Shown here in pieces: positions 47,420-56,732 of a DNA stretch of 64,000 bases. Below the pieces are notes generated by a model, which was not told the origin of the DNA, did not search any database, and saw only the letters and a program-made list of their open reading frames with translations. Where the stretch lies: assembly GCF_905175385.1 (NCBI RefSeq), contig NZ_HG992750.1, positions 992,001-1,056,000 of the forward strand, in the 5' to 3' direction. Position 1 is the first letter of the stretch. Each line of letters begins with the position of its first letter. The position numbers and the translations under genes are program-made. This stretch comes from Vibrio sp. B1FLJ16 (GTDB taxonomy: Bacteria > Pseudomonadota > Gammaproteobacteria > Enterobacterales > Vibrionaceae).

Positions 47420-47935
47420 ATGATTAAAACCATTCATAAATGGAAGCAAATCGCTCTGGTAGAAAAAGATGTAGAGCTACCAACCGGTCAGACAATTACT
47501 CATACGACTATCCACCACCCCGGCGCAGCGGTCATTTTGCCGATCACCGATAACGGTGAAATAGTACTGGTTAATCAATTTCGGGCTTCGCTTAACAAGT
47601 GGTTGCTTGAACTTCCAGCCGGGACTCGAGAAGATGATGAAGATCCTCTTGCTTGTGCACAGCGTGAGCTAGAAGAAGAGACCGGATTTAGCGCAAAAAC
47701 CTACACTTCGCTTGGTCAGGTTACGCCATTAGCGGGTTTCTGCGACGAGATACAGTATCTTTTTATTGCAGAGCACCTTAGCAAAACGAATCGTTACGAG
47801 TGTGACGAAGATGAAGTAATTGAGGTCGTGACGTTGTCACCCAGACAGCTAGAAGACAAGATTATCGACGGCACGATTACCGATGCCAAAACTATTGCAT
47901 GTTTAAGCAAAGCTCGCCTTTGCGGATTTATTTAG
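47420..47935 (+). CDS. Nudix hydrolase, ADP-ribose pyrophosphatase type
   Basis: A 171-residue cytoplasmic hydrolase. The full Nudix box G-X5-E-X7-REL-EEE-TGF is present (GTREDDEDPLACAQ, then RELEEETGF) at about residues 72-94. The preceding VNQFRASLNKWLLELPAG is typical of ADP-sugar pyrophosphatases. AAGGA precedes the ATG. It is followed after 30 bp by the threonine aldolase gene, so the two are probably co-transcribed. Confidence 0.88.
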   Translation: MIKTIHKWKQIALVEKDVELPTGQTITHTTIHHPGAAVILPITDNGEIVLVNQFRASLNKWLLELPAGTREDDEDPLACAQRELEEETGFSAKTYTSLGQVTPLAGFCDEIQYLFIAEHLSKTNRYECDEDEVIEVVTLSPRQLEDKIIDGTITDAKTIACLSKARLCGFI

Positions 47936-47965
47936 ATTACTTAGTAATAACAGCAGGAGACATTC

Positions 47966-48970
47966 ATGGACTTTCGATCAGATACAGTGACCCAACCAAC
48001 CCAGGCCATGCGAGAAGCCATGTTTACTGCGCCTGTCGGAGACGACGTCTATGGTGACGATCCCACCGTGAATGAGCTGGAAAAGTTTGCAGCCGAACTT
48101 GCTGGCTTCGAAGCGGCTCTGTTTACCACCTCAGGTACCCAAGCCAACCTTTTGGGATTGATGGCGCACTGTGAGCGCGGAGACGAATACCTGTGTGGTC
48201 AGCAAGCGCATAACTATAAATACGAAGCAGGCGGTGCGGCGGTACTTGGCTCTATTCAACCTCAGCCGATTGAAAACAATCCAGACGGAACCCTGCCTTT
48301 CGATAAGCTGGAAGCTGCAATCAAGCCAGATGATATTCACTTTGCCCGTACACGTCTGTTAAGCCTGGAAAATACGATTAATGGTAAAGTGCTTCCGCTT
48401 TCTTATCTCGCTGAAGCGCGTGAATTCGTTAATAAGCATGAACTTAAGTTACACCTTGACGGCGCTCGCGTATTTAACGCCGCGGTGGCATTGGATGTAC
48501 CAGTTAAAGAAATCGGCCAGTATTTTGATTCGATGACGATATGTTTGTCGAAGGGGCTTGCAGCACCCGTTGGCTCTCTGCTGCTTGGTAGCAAAGAGTA
48601 CATTACGAAAGCCCGCCGTTTGAGGAAGATGGTCGGCGGCGGCATGCGTCAAGCCGGTATTTTGGCGGCCGCGGGTAAACTAGCCATTACAGAACAAGTA
48701 GAACAACTAAAACAAGACCACCTCAACGCAAAAGCACTAGCAGAGGGTTTAGAAACGTTACCTGGTTTCTCGGTAAACCCTGACTTTGTTCAAACCAATA
48801 TTGTGTTTGCTAAGTTAGATGCACATGTTGATATTCAAAGCATCGCTGAACAGCTAAAACCGCAAAACATCATCATCACCCCGGGGAACCCAATTCGCTT
48901 TGTAACGCACAAAGACATTACGGCTGAAGATATTCAAACATTTCTAACAAGCCTTAAATCTCTGCTTTAA
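47966..48970 (+). CDS. ltaE: Low-specificity L-threonine aldolase
   Basis: A 334-residue PLP enzyme cleaving L-threonine or L-allo-threonine to glycine and acetaldehyde. It opens with MDFRSDTVTQPTQAMREAM and contains the FTTSGTQANLLGL cofactor segment, HLDGARVFNA with the PLP-contacting Asp, and the Schiff-base Lys in CLSKGLAAPVGS. AGGAGA lies before the ATG. A hairpin terminator follows. Confidence 0.94.
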   Translation: MDFRSDTVTQPTQAMREAMFTAPVGDDVYGDDPTVNELEKFAAELAGFEAALFTTSGTQANLLGLMAHCERGDEYLCGQQAHNYKYEAGGAAVLGSIQPQPIENNPDGTLPFDKLEAAIKPDDIHFARTRLLSLENTINGKVLPLSYLAEAREFVNKHELKLHLDGARVFNAAVALDVPVKEIGQYFDSMTICLSKGLAAPVGSLLLGSKEYITKARRLRKMVGGGMRQAGILAAAGKLAITEQVEQLKQDHLNAKALAEGLETLPGFSVNPDFVQTNIVFAKLDAHVDIQSIAEQLKPQNIIITPGNPIRFVTHKDITAEDIQTFLTSLKSLL

Positions 48971-48988
48971 GTTGATTTTGATCGTTGG

Positions 48989-49013
48989 GCTTCCCTTTAG
49001 GGGAAGCTTTATT
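48989..49013 (+). terminator. Terminator after ltaE
   Basis: GCTTCCC-TTTA-GGGGAAGC stem followed by TTTATTTAT. Confidence 0.75.
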
Positions 49014-49319
49014 TATATGCCCAATGATCGCAAACAAGAGAACTCATAATGTTAAAAACGCTTCTTTTTACCTTATGCATTATGCATACGAAGCCATCGG
49101 ATTTGTTACATAACCAAAGGTAGATATCTTTTCTAGGAGAGTCATCAAACCAAATGCAACATCACCAATGTATTCATCTACCATATGAAACAAACTCCAA
49201 CAATCACACTGTAGATCAAATATATTATGAATTTATAATTCAATAAAGCCAATTTTATTGACTTTTTATTCTATTTTATCGATATTTCATGCTTTGTTTA
49301 ATTTAGCGTGAAGTAAGTT
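49014..49319. other. Intergenic region upstream of the YfcC-like gene
   Basis: AT-rich, about 300 bp. A 24-codon ORF from about 49049 is too weak to call. It presumably contains the transporter promoter. Confidence 0.35.
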
Positions 49320-50852
49320 ATGTCTCACACACATGCGCAGCCATCGGAAGCGGCTGCAACAAAGCAATCATGGCAGATGCCTGACACTCTAATCTTAATC
49401 TTTTTTGTTGGTATCTTTGCTGCGATTCTTACCTACGTAATTCCTGCTGGTCATTTTGATAGCCAGCAAGTGACTTACATGGTCGACGGCGCAGAAAAAA
49501 CTCGTACCGTTATCGATCCTTCTTCTTTCTCATATGCAACCGATGAAAATGGTGAGTTGGTTTACAACAAAGTCGGTCTATTCGCGTCTGGCGGTGGCAT
49601 TGGTCTGATGAACTTCCCTTTCGAAGGCCTGGTTTCAGGTTCTAAATGGGGCAGCGCCGTAGGCGTTATCATGTTCATGTTGGTAATCGGTGGTGCTTTT
49701 GGCGTAGTAATGCGCACAGGTACAATCGATAACGGCATCCTGCGTCTAATCGACAAAACCAAAGGTAACGAAGCCCTGTTCATACCGGTTCTGTTCTTGC
49801 TGTTCTCTTTGGGTGGCGCGGTATTTGGTATGGGTGAAGAAGCCGTAGCCTTTGCTATCATCATCGCACCACTAATGGTACGGCTTGGTTACGATGGCAT
49901 TACCACTGTAATGGTGACCTATGTAGCAACGCAGATCGGCTTTGCAACCTCTTGGATGAATCCGTTCTCAGTAGCGATCGCTCAAGGCATCGCTGGTATT
50001 CCTGTACTTTCTGGTATGACAGTGCGTATGGGCCTTTGGGCTGGCTTTACTCTGATTGGTATCTCTTTCACTATGATTTACGCTGCTCGTGTTAAAGCAA
50101 ATCCAAAGCTTTCATACAGCCATCGTACTGACAAATACTTCCATCAACAAGAACTAGGTAACCATGAGTCACGTTGGAACCTCGGCGATACGCTAGTCAT
50201 CCTAACGGTTATTGCGACCACAATTTGGGTTGTTTGGGGTGTGGTTGCTCACGCATGGTATATTCCGGAAATCGCTTCTCAGTTTTTCACAATGGGCTTT
50301 GTCGTTGCGATCATCGGTACACTTTTCCGCCTAAACGGTATGACGCTGAACTGCGCTGCCGACGCATTCAAAGAAGGTGCGGCTATCATGCTCGCTCCAG
50401 CGCTTTTGGTTGGTTGTGCGAAAGGTGTATTACTTATCCTAGGTGGTGGTTCAACTGATGAAGCAAGCGTACTTAACTCTATCCTAAACAGTGCTGGTGG
50501 CGTGATCAGCGGTCTTCCAGATGTCGCAGCTGCTTGGTTGATGTATGTCTTCCAATCTATCTTTAATTTCTTCGTGACTTCAGGCTCTGGTCAAGCTGCG
50601 CTAACAATGCCTCTACTGTCTCCGCTTGCTGACATCGCTGGTGTGACCCGTCAGGTTGCGGTATTGGCATTCCAGCTTGGTGATGGTTTCACTAACGTTA
50701 TCGTTCCAACTTCTGCATCCCTGATGGCGACACTGGGTGTATGTCGAATCGATTGGGGTGACTGGGCAAAATTCTGCTGGCGCTTTATTCTGTTACTCTT
50801 TACCCTATCTAGTATCGTCGTAGTTGCAGCTCATGTAATGGGTTTTGCTTAA
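49320..50852 (+). CDS. YfcC-family transporter
   Basis: A 510-residue inner-membrane protein with about 12 helices. The start of helix 1 (MPDTLILIFFVGIFAAILTY) followed by VIPAGHF, and GGAVFGMGEEAVAF, SWMNPFSVAIAQGIAG and TSGSGQAALTMPLL, mark the YfcC family within the C4-dicarboxylate/basic amino acid permease clan. Substrate unknown. It is followed after 92 bp by a deacylase, suggesting uptake of an N-acylated amino acid that is then hydrolysed. Confidence 0.87.
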   Translation: MSHTHAQPSEAAATKQSWQMPDTLILIFFVGIFAAILTYVIPAGHFDSQQVTYMVDGAEKTRTVIDPSSFSYATDENGELVYNKVGLFASGGGIGLMNFPFEGLVSGSKWGSAVGVIMFMLVIGGAFGVVMRTGTIDNGILRLIDKTKGNEALFIPVLFLLFSLGGAVFGMGEEAVAFAIIIAPLMVRLGYDGITTVMVTYVATQIGFATSWMNPFSVAIAQGIAGIPVLSGMTVRMGLWAGFTLIGISFTMIYAARVKANPKLSYSHRTDKYFHQQELGNHESRWNLGDTLVILTVIATTIWVVWGVVAHAWYIPEIASQFFTMGFVVAIIGTLFRLNGMTLNCAADAFKEGAAIMLAPALLVGCAKGVLLILGGGSTDEASVLNSILNSAGGVISGLPDVAAAWLMYVFQSIFNFFVTSGSGQAALTMPLLSPLADIAGVTRQVAVLAFQLGDGFTNVIVPTSASLMATLGVCRIDWGDWAKFCWRFILLLFTLSSIVVVAAHVMGFA

Positions 50853-50944
50853 ACGAACAACTGAATTCAAGACGTATAAGTTCAAGGCGAGTTAGATTCT
50901 CGCCTTTTTCACGCCTAATAGATGGTTTTGGAGTAACAGCTTTC

Positions 50945-51940
50945 ATGGCAACACAATTTCTCGATGACGTGATTCAAGGTCATCAAGTTATTCAATCTCT
51001 CGAGGTCACTGACCTAGATTCAGGTGAACACAAGTTCTGGTTCCGCATTGCAACCAACGCAATCTCTCAGTGGCAGCATCTGCCGGTGATGGTGTTTAAA
51101 GGTCACAAGCCGGGTAAGAAGATCATGATCACCGCAGGCGTCCATGGTGATGAATTCAATGGTGTGTTAGCTGCGCAAAAAATTGCCAGAGAGCTGATTG
51201 GTACCGATATCGCAGGCACAGTCACCATCGTACCCGGAATTAACCTAACGGGCATGATAAATAAATCTCGTGACTTTTGTTCTCCTGATCCCGATGCGGC
51301 TCGTTCAAACCTGAACCGTTTTTTCCCTGGCAATGAACTAGGTAACGAAGCAAATCGCTACTTGCATACGCTATGGAATAAATTGCTAAAGCCAAACGCT
51401 GATTTAGCAATAGACTTGCACACGCAAACTAGCGGTACAGCTTACCCACTCTATGTATTCGCCGATTTTCGAATTGAAGATGCATTAAAAATGGCACGCT
51501 TTATCAACCCTGATGTCATTTTGGATGATCCGGGCGAAAACGGTGTACTAGAAACCGAATGGAATAACGTTGGAGTTCCGGCTATCACCGTTGAAATAGG
51601 TGTTGGTCTTTATACCGATCAAACGCTGATAAATCGTACTGTTAATGGTGTCTTTAACATTCTAAAACACTATGAAGTTTTATCTGGTTCAACGGAAACA
51701 ATAGTGCCCTGTGTTGAAGGTCGCGAGATTGTTAACGTCAGAGCAGAACTTGGTGGTTTTGTTTTACCCCAAGTCAGTATCTTAGAGCCTGTAGAGCAAG
51801 GTCAGTTGGTTGCAATACAATATGATGGATTCGGTGACGAGATACAGCGCTACACCGCTCCGACTTCTGGCACAATCATCAGCCATAACGTTGAGACAGT
51901 GCGGGCTGCCGGTTCTTTACTGGTTCGTCTGATTAAGTAA
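50945..51940 (+). CDS. Succinylglutamate desuccinylase/aspartoacylase-family deacylase
   Basis: A 331-residue zinc hydrolase of the M14-like AstE/ASPA group. Zinc ligands are visible in GVHGDEFNG (His and Glu) and DLHTQ (His); the Arg/Asn substrate patch is SNLNRFFPG, and the catalytic Glu is probably in VEIGVGL. The last ~100 residues form a beta-rich biotinyl-like domain. GGAG precedes the ATG. It probably acts on a compound brought in by the YfcC-like carrier just upstream. Confidence 0.85.
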   Translation: MATQFLDDVIQGHQVIQSLEVTDLDSGEHKFWFRIATNAISQWQHLPVMVFKGHKPGKKIMITAGVHGDEFNGVLAAQKIARELIGTDIAGTVTIVPGINLTGMINKSRDFCSPDPDAARSNLNRFFPGNELGNEANRYLHTLWNKLLKPNADLAIDLHTQTSGTAYPLYVFADFRIEDALKMARFINPDVILDDPGENGVLETEWNNVGVPAITVEIGVGLYTDQTLINRTVNGVFNILKHYEVLSGSTETIVPCVEGREIVNVRAELGGFVLPQVSILEPVEQGQLVAIQYDGFGDEIQRYTAPTSGTIISHNVETVRAAGSLLVRLIK

Positions 51941-51948
51941 CGTCATTA

Positions 51949-52254
51949 AAAAATCCCCTCAATATACCCAAGTGACTTCAAGATGCAGGGTTCAGAGCGT
52001 TGTCACTGGTGCTAGTTCAAGGCTTATTCACAAAGTAAGTAACGCAGTGGAATAGCGAGCTCTTTCCAAGTTATTTGACGCTGAAATAGTGCCTGTGACA
52101 CGCTCCCGAAGGGCGAGTTGGCTTGGCTCACAGCCTTTGTTAACGATTTTTGATTTAGAATGACTAGATCTTCAAATCGTTGCCTCGACTGCGAACCAAG
52201 CCATTCTCGCTGAACCGAGCATCTTGAGGTTACTTGGGTATAGAAGGGGATTTT
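51949..52254. terminator. Split terminator with a MITE-like element in its loop
   Basis: AAAATCCCC (51949-51958) and GGGGATTTT (52246-52254) form a bidirectional terminator stem for the convergent deacylase and lipocalin genes, but a 280-bp repeat lies where the loop should be. Confidence 0.6.
51963..52242. mobile_element. MITE-like vibrio intergenic repeat
   Basis: 280 bp with 24-bp terminal inverted repeats that match at 22 positions; each end reads TATACCCAAGT inwards, then (G/A)AC(T/C)TCAAGATGC. There is no coding capacity. I recall the same ends from scattered intergenic copies in other vibrios, but I could not check this here. Confidence 0.7.
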
Positions 52255-52269
52255 ATTATTTTGAGCAGC

Positions 52270-52791
52270 CTATTTATTTTGTTCGACAAGAATTAACTCA
52301 TCGATATTGAAGCCTTTTTCCAAGGCGGTCTTCTTAAATCTATTCAGTGTTTCTGAATCCACTTCCGGCTTACGTGATAATAACCAAAGGTAGTCATGGT
52401 TGTAGCCAGATATAAAGGTATAGTTATAGTTTTCATCAAGATCAAAGATGATATATGAAGAATAAAACGGGCCAAAGAAGGAAACTTTTAAATGGCCTGT
52501 CGATGAGTCATCAACAAAATACGCTTTACCTTCCGCTTGCTTCCAGCTTTGATCTTCTTTTGAGTAGCCGCGGTTTATTACCGTTACCCCACCATCCTCA
52601 CGCAACTGATATTCAGCCGTAACATTTGATAACCCACGCTCAAACGAGTGATCCAATCTGGCTATTTCATACCATTTACCCAGATAAGGTTCTAGTTCAA
52701 AGCTCTTTACAGGCTCGATACCTTCAGGCTTGGAAGTACAACCAAATAAAACGACCAGAGACAACAACAGTAGTGACTTTATTGTTTTCAT
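52270..52791 (-). CDS. blc: Outer-membrane lipoprotein lipocalin Blc
   Basis: A 173-residue lipocalin. Lipoprotein signal with lipobox VVLFGC (Cys18), then the lipocalin motif YLGKWYEIARLDHSFERG and the later HDYLWLLSRKPE typical of bacterial Blc. It binds fatty acids or lysophospholipids at the outer membrane. It shares the split terminator with the convergent deacylase. Confidence 0.92.
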   Translation of the reverse strand: MKTIKSLLLLSLVVLFGCTSKPEGIEPVKSFELEPYLGKWYEIARLDHSFERGLSNVTAEYQLREDGGVTVINRGYSKEDQSWKQAEGKAYFVDDSSTGHLKVSFFGPFYSSYIIFDLDENYNYTFISGYNHDYLWLLSRKPEVDSETLNRFKKTALEKGFNIDELILVEQNK

Positions 52792-53060
52792 AGCAAATCC
52801 AAACTTAAATTAGTGACTGATTTTACTGAATAAACACAAGGATAGATCAAATATTAAGGTAATTTAATTCATGTAAGCGCATCGTTCTATTTATAAATAT
52901 CTTTTTGATATAAAAAACATCGTTCCTACAAACATTCCTACAAATTCAGTATTTTATACCGTTAATTAACCTTGTGCGTATCGAAAGTTTACACAATATA
53001 GACATTTCTTATCTTTACCGCCTCTTATAATACGTGCCGTTATAAATTGAGGTTATTGTT

Positions 53061-53441
53061 ATGAAGTTACAGACAGTGTCAGCAGTTGCACTTATGGTTA
53101 TGTTAGTTGGCTGCCAACAATACAACCCAGAAAGTACAGCAGACATGACAGCCTCGGCAGACGTATGCAATGCTCAAGAAAATGTACCAGGTGGGTGGAG
53201 AGAGTTCGAAGCAACACCCGACGTTCAAAGGGCCATGGGCTTTGTTCTGACCAAAATGGATACACTTTCTTCATTTAAACAAATTCTTAATGTCCATGCG
53301 CAAATCGTGAGTGGAGTGAACTACGCTATCGAGTTCGAAATGGATGATGGCTCTGTATGGAATACGATTGTCTATCGTGATCTTGAGGGTAACTACGCAA
53401 GTGTACATCGCCCAAGAGAAGGTAAATTCTGCGAAGAGTGA
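53061..53441 (+). CDS. Cystatin-like lipoprotein
   Basis: A 126-residue lipoprotein: signal MKLQTVSAVALMVMLVGC (Cys18), a short linker, then a cystatin-type domain. It has a Gly pair (PGGWRE) near the domain start and the cystatin signature QIVSGVNYAIEF, matching the QxVxG protease-binding loop, followed by strands ending near the C-terminus. Cys36 and a Cys near the end (KFCEE) could form a disulfide. Real cystatins inhibit papain-like proteases; inhibition here is only inferred. GAGG precedes the ATG. Confidence 0.78.
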   Translation: MKLQTVSAVALMVMLVGCQQYNPESTADMTASADVCNAQENVPGGWREFEATPDVQRAMGFVLTKMDTLSSFKQILNVHAQIVSGVNYAIEFEMDDGSVWNTIVYRDLEGNYASVHRPREGKFCEE

Positions 53442-53499
53442 TTTCAAATCATTAAAAAGCCCCTAATTGGGGCTTTTAGGCTTTCTGATGGAAAGAAAA

Positions 53500-53853
53500 C
53501 TACTTTTTCAGCACAGCGGTAACAATGAGTTCGACTTTTAGCTCTGGGCTGGCTAGCTTTGCCTCACCACAGGCACGCGCCGGGGCATAACCTTCTTCAA
53601 ACCACTGATCCCATACGCCGTTCATTTCATCAAAGTCTTTTATATCAGCCAACCACACAGTGGTCTGCAGCACGTGCTTGCGATCACTACCTGCTTCTAT
53701 AAGCAGGTTCTCTACTCGATTCAGTGCTTCTTCCGTTTGTTCAGCAACGCTTGTGCCAGGAACACCAACTTGACCACATAAATAAACCGTATCATTGTGA
53801 ATCACCACTTTACTCATGCGTTGATTGGTGTACAGTCTTTGGATGTCGCTCAT
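53500..53853 (-). CDS. RidA-family enamine/imine deaminase
   Basis: A 117-residue RidA/YjgF protein, probably a trimer, that hydrolyses reactive enamines or imines. The conserved Arg lies in YAPARACGEAKLASPELKVEL. ATG at 53853 has GGAG at six bases. It overlaps the end of the upstream oxidoreductase gene by 44 bp. As last gene of an amine-oxidising cluster, it likely detoxifies the imine product. Confidence 0.9.
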   Translation of the reverse strand: MSDIQRLYTNQRMSKVVIHNDTVYLCGQVGVPGTSVAEQTEEALNRVENLLIEAGSDRKHVLQTTVWLADIKDFDEMNGVWDQWFEEGYAPARACGEAKLASPELKVELIVTAVLKK

Positions 53854-55285
53854 TGTTTACTCCTTCACTTTTGTATTTTTGCATAAATGATTTATTTGCT
53901 GGTGTTAGGCTCGCGAGTTCACCCAGTTTTAACGGTTTTATCGGATTACGTAAACGGTAATATCCCACCTCTTCCATCGATACACCAGTTTTATTACTTA
54001 TAATATGAGCGACTGTCGTACCACAGTATCGACCTTGACATGGTCCCATTCCACAACGGGTAAACGCTTTTATTTGGTTGATCCCATTCGCCCCGGCGGC
54101 AGCATGTTCTCGGATTTGTCCGGCAGTGACTTCTTCACAGCGACATACGATGGTTTTATCGGATGGTGACAAAGCTTGCTTCGGCGGCGAATATAATGTG
54201 TCTAATAATGGGCGTACAGCCAACTCCCTTTTGATTAATTTTTTAAGAGCAGCGCTCTCATGACCTTCTGTCTGGTTATCACCAATATAGAGTGAATTAA
54301 GCACATTCACGGCAACCAACTCACCTTGAAGCTCTGCTACTAGTGCACCTCCGATGCCACCACTGTCTCCAGCAATGTAAACGCCTCGGCGACAGCTCAT
54401 ATAATTTGCGTCCAGCACTGGCTTCCAGCAAACTTGCAATTCATCCCAGTAATGATCTAACCCCATCGCTCTGGTGAGTTGCACGTTAGGAATGACACCA
54501 ATATGTGCCAATACGGTTTCCGTCTCTAACGATATCGACTTGTTACCTGATTGAAATTTGAGGCGGTTTACACAGTCAGTTCCCTCGGCCTCAATGTGAG
54601 TTGTTCCTGTGTAGTGTTTTATTCCAGCTTTACGTAACTTCGCTAAAAGACCAAGGCCTTTAATTAGATACTTACGCCCTTTCCAAGCGTTTGAGGCATA
54701 ACGGATTGCTTTCATGTAGCTGTCTGATTGCTGCGTGTCTACAATCGCCTTGGGTGGTGACCCAGCCTCAACCATCTGCGCAGCCAGTAGGTAAAGCAGT
54801 GGCCCCGTTCCGACCATAACCGCCTGTTTTGGTACCAGCCCTGATGTTTTCATCATGATTTGACAAGCTCCTGCGGTCATCACACCAGGTAATGTCCAGC
54901 CAGGAAACGGAAAAGAGCGCTCTATAGCCCCAGTAGCAATAATGATTTGTTTGGCAACAATCTTTTGTGCTTTACCATGTTGACTCAAATAAACAGTATT
55001 ATTGTCATCAATACGCCACAATGTGGCCTCAGAGATATGAGTTATAGTAGCCTGATTAAACGCCTTAACAAGGGCAGAACCACGAAGATAATCCGGCCCA
55101 AAAACGTCTCCGTTTGGGTGACCATTTTCTCGTACCGCTCGATAAATTTGGCCACCCGGACGGGGTTGCTCATCAATCACAGAGACACTCGCTCCTGCCC
55201 TAGCACATCGCACAGCAGCTTTCATGCCCGCAGGGCCAGCCCCAATCACACATACATCAATCACAGTTTGCATTTCGACTTGCAT
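53810..55285 (-). CDS. FAD-dependent oxidoreductase, HcnB/opine oxidase alpha-like subunit
   Basis: A 491-residue flavoprotein. The N-terminal VCVIGAGPAGMKAAV binds FAD, a second motif lies near VMVGTGPLLYLLAAQM, and YIAGDSGGIGGA is the second FAD contact. The C-terminus carries a BFD-like [2Fe-2S] site (CRCEEVTAGQI and CGMGPCQGRYC). This is the large subunit of HcnABC, octopine/nopaline oxidase and D-hydroxyproline dehydrogenase complexes. AGGAG precedes the ATG; it follows the small ferredoxin-like subunit by about 11 bp. Confidence 0.88.
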   Translation of the reverse strand: MQVEMQTVIDVCVIGAGPAGMKAAVRCARAGASVSVIDEQPRPGGQIYRAVRENGHPNGDVFGPDYLRGSALVKAFNQATITHISEATLWRIDDNNTVYLSQHGKAQKIVAKQIIIATGAIERSFPFPGWTLPGVMTAGACQIMMKTSGLVPKQAVMVGTGPLLYLLAAQMVEAGSPPKAIVDTQQSDSYMKAIRYASNAWKGRKYLIKGLGLLAKLRKAGIKHYTGTTHIEAEGTDCVNRLKFQSGNKSISLETETVLAHIGVIPNVQLTRAMGLDHYWDELQVCWKPVLDANYMSCRRGVYIAGDSGGIGGALVAELQGELVAVNVLNSLYIGDNQTEGHESAALKKLIKRELAVRPLLDTLYSPPKQALSPSDKTIVCRCEEVTAGQIREHAAAGANGINQIKAFTRCGMGPCQGRYCGTTVAHIISNKTGVSMEEVGYYRLRNPIKPLKLGELASLTPANKSFMQKYKSEGVNNERHPKTVHQSTHE

Positions 55286-55296
55286 GCTTTCTCCTG

Positions 55297-55596
55297 TTAA
55301 GCTCGCTGGCGGCTTATCTTCATGCCGTCTTCAATAATACTCATGCAGGCTTGAACATTCTGTTCGCCGTTGGCTTCTACACGACATTCAAAACAGCTAC
55401 CCATCATGCAAAATGGTGCGCGTGGGGATCCTGATTGCGGCGTCTCACGAGTATGGTTCACATTCGACTCTAAAAGTGCCACAGCTATCGTGTCACCTTC
55501 GTATGCAGAATATTCTTTTCCTTCCCAGAAGAATCTAACGGACTTAGGCTTGGCACCCGAGTTCGCTATTCGTTGAAATTTAGAATCTGTCTTCAC
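55297..55596 (-). CDS. [2Fe-2S]-binding subunit, HcnA/opine oxidase-like
   Basis: A 99-residue ferredoxin-like protein with cluster cysteines in FCMMGSCFEC and QACM. I chose GTG at 55596, which has GGAG seven bases upstream, over the ATG at 55620, which has no ribosome site. It overlaps the HcnC-like gene by 17 bp. It passes electrons between the two flavoprotein subunits. Confidence 0.85.
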   Translation of the reverse strand: MKTDSKFQRIANSGAKPKSVRFFWEGKEYSAYEGDTIAVALLESNVNHTRETPQSGSPRAPFCMMGSCFECRVEANGEQNVQACMSIIEDGMKISRQRA

Positions 55597-56677
55597 TGAA
55601 TAACTCCAAATTTGGTGCATCAGCTGTTTGCTCTAGCCAATGAGGTAGTAAATACGAATGCGCCGCAGCTAACGTAATGCCACTGTGACAACTGACTAAG
55701 TAGGCCCCTGAGTTGGTTTTAGATTGCTGATAAATAGGCAAACCGTCCGGCGAAATAATTCGGATCGCTCCCCAGCTACGAACTAACTTGGTTTGTGCCA
55801 AAAACGGATAAACAGCGATTGCACGCTCTGCAATGGCAGCAGTCATGTCTACCGTGTCACTATCATCAAAGCCAGCGTTTTCTTTTGAGTCACCAATTTG
55901 GATGCCACCTTCGTCAACTTGACGAATAATGCCTGATGGTCGTTTCAGTGTTGGGGGCAATTTTTCAGTAATTAGTACCTGCCCTTTCTGTGGTGAGATT
56001 GGCGCAACAAACCCAAGCTTTGGCCCAAGCGTTGACGCTCCCAATCCCGCAGAAAGAATGACTTTATCACTTTGATACTGGGTACCATCATCAAGCGTCA
56101 CCTGAAACTTACCGCTACTTTGTTTTATTACATCATTAACTGTCACGCCTGTAACCAGATTCGCACCGAGAACCTGAATCGCTTTGGTATAGGCTTTGAG
56201 CAGTTTTAGCGGGTTAACATGACCATCCTCGGGGCCAAAGATGGCACCAATCACATCTGGGCCTATGTAAGGGTCTTCTTTAATTAGCTGCTCTCTATTC
56301 CAAACCTCATAAGGATGGTCCGTACCCAACGCTTTTCTCAAACTCTCATATTGAGTGGCTTTAGCCATCATCTCTTTTTCAGAGAAATGAAAATCGTAGC
56401 CGCCTTGCTGTTGCAGGTTGAGGTCTTCACCTGTCGCTTGTTCTAATTCATCCGCCAACCCCCTCCATAAATTCACTGAGCGACGAGTCCAGGCTGCGTA
56501 ATGCGGTGCATCTAAACCCTTGCTGGAGAGCCACACCAAGCCAAAGTTTCCACGCGATGCTCTATGTGCGCTGTCTCCACCGTCCAATACGGTAACTTTA
56601 TGGCCAGCTTTTAGTAGTCCATAACTCACTGCGCAGCCCACGACACCGCCACCGACAACAATGTATTCCGGTTTCAT
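55580..56677 (-). CDS. FAD-dependent amino acid/amine oxidase, HcnC/opine oxidase beta-like subunit
   Basis: A 365-residue DAO-type flavoprotein with N-terminal YIVVGGGVVGCAVSYGLLKAG (FAD) and C-terminal SWGAIRIISPDGLPI and HSGITLAAA. It holds the substrate site in HcnABC-type complexes, oxidising a secondary amine or D-amino acid. The TRAP carrier upstream presumably brings the substrate. Confidence 0.88.
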   Translation of the reverse strand: MKPEYIVVGGGVVGCAVSYGLLKAGHKVTVLDGGDSAHRASRGNFGLVWLSSKGLDAPHYAAWTRRSVNLWRGLADELEQATGEDLNLQQQGGYDFHFSEKEMMAKATQYESLRKALGTDHPYEVWNREQLIKEDPYIGPDVIGAIFGPEDGHVNPLKLLKAYTKAIQVLGANLVTGVTVNDVIKQSSGKFQVTLDDGTQYQSDKVILSAGLGASTLGPKLGFVAPISPQKGQVLITEKLPPTLKRPSGIIRQVDEGGIQIGDSKENAGFDDSDTVDMTAAIAERAIAVYPFLAQTKLVRSWGAIRIISPDGLPIYQQSKTNSGAYLVSCHSGITLAAAHSYLLPHWLEQTADAPNLELFSEDRF

Positions 56678-56732
56678 AACATTCTCTTCAGACTGATTAT
56701 TGGGGGCAGGCTTGCCCCCGGTTGCGTAACGC

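Noticed and set aside
49049-49123. 24-codon ORF starting MLKTLLFTLCIMH before the YfcC gene
   Set aside because: Too short, weak ribosome site, no amino-acid bias that would suggest a leader peptide.
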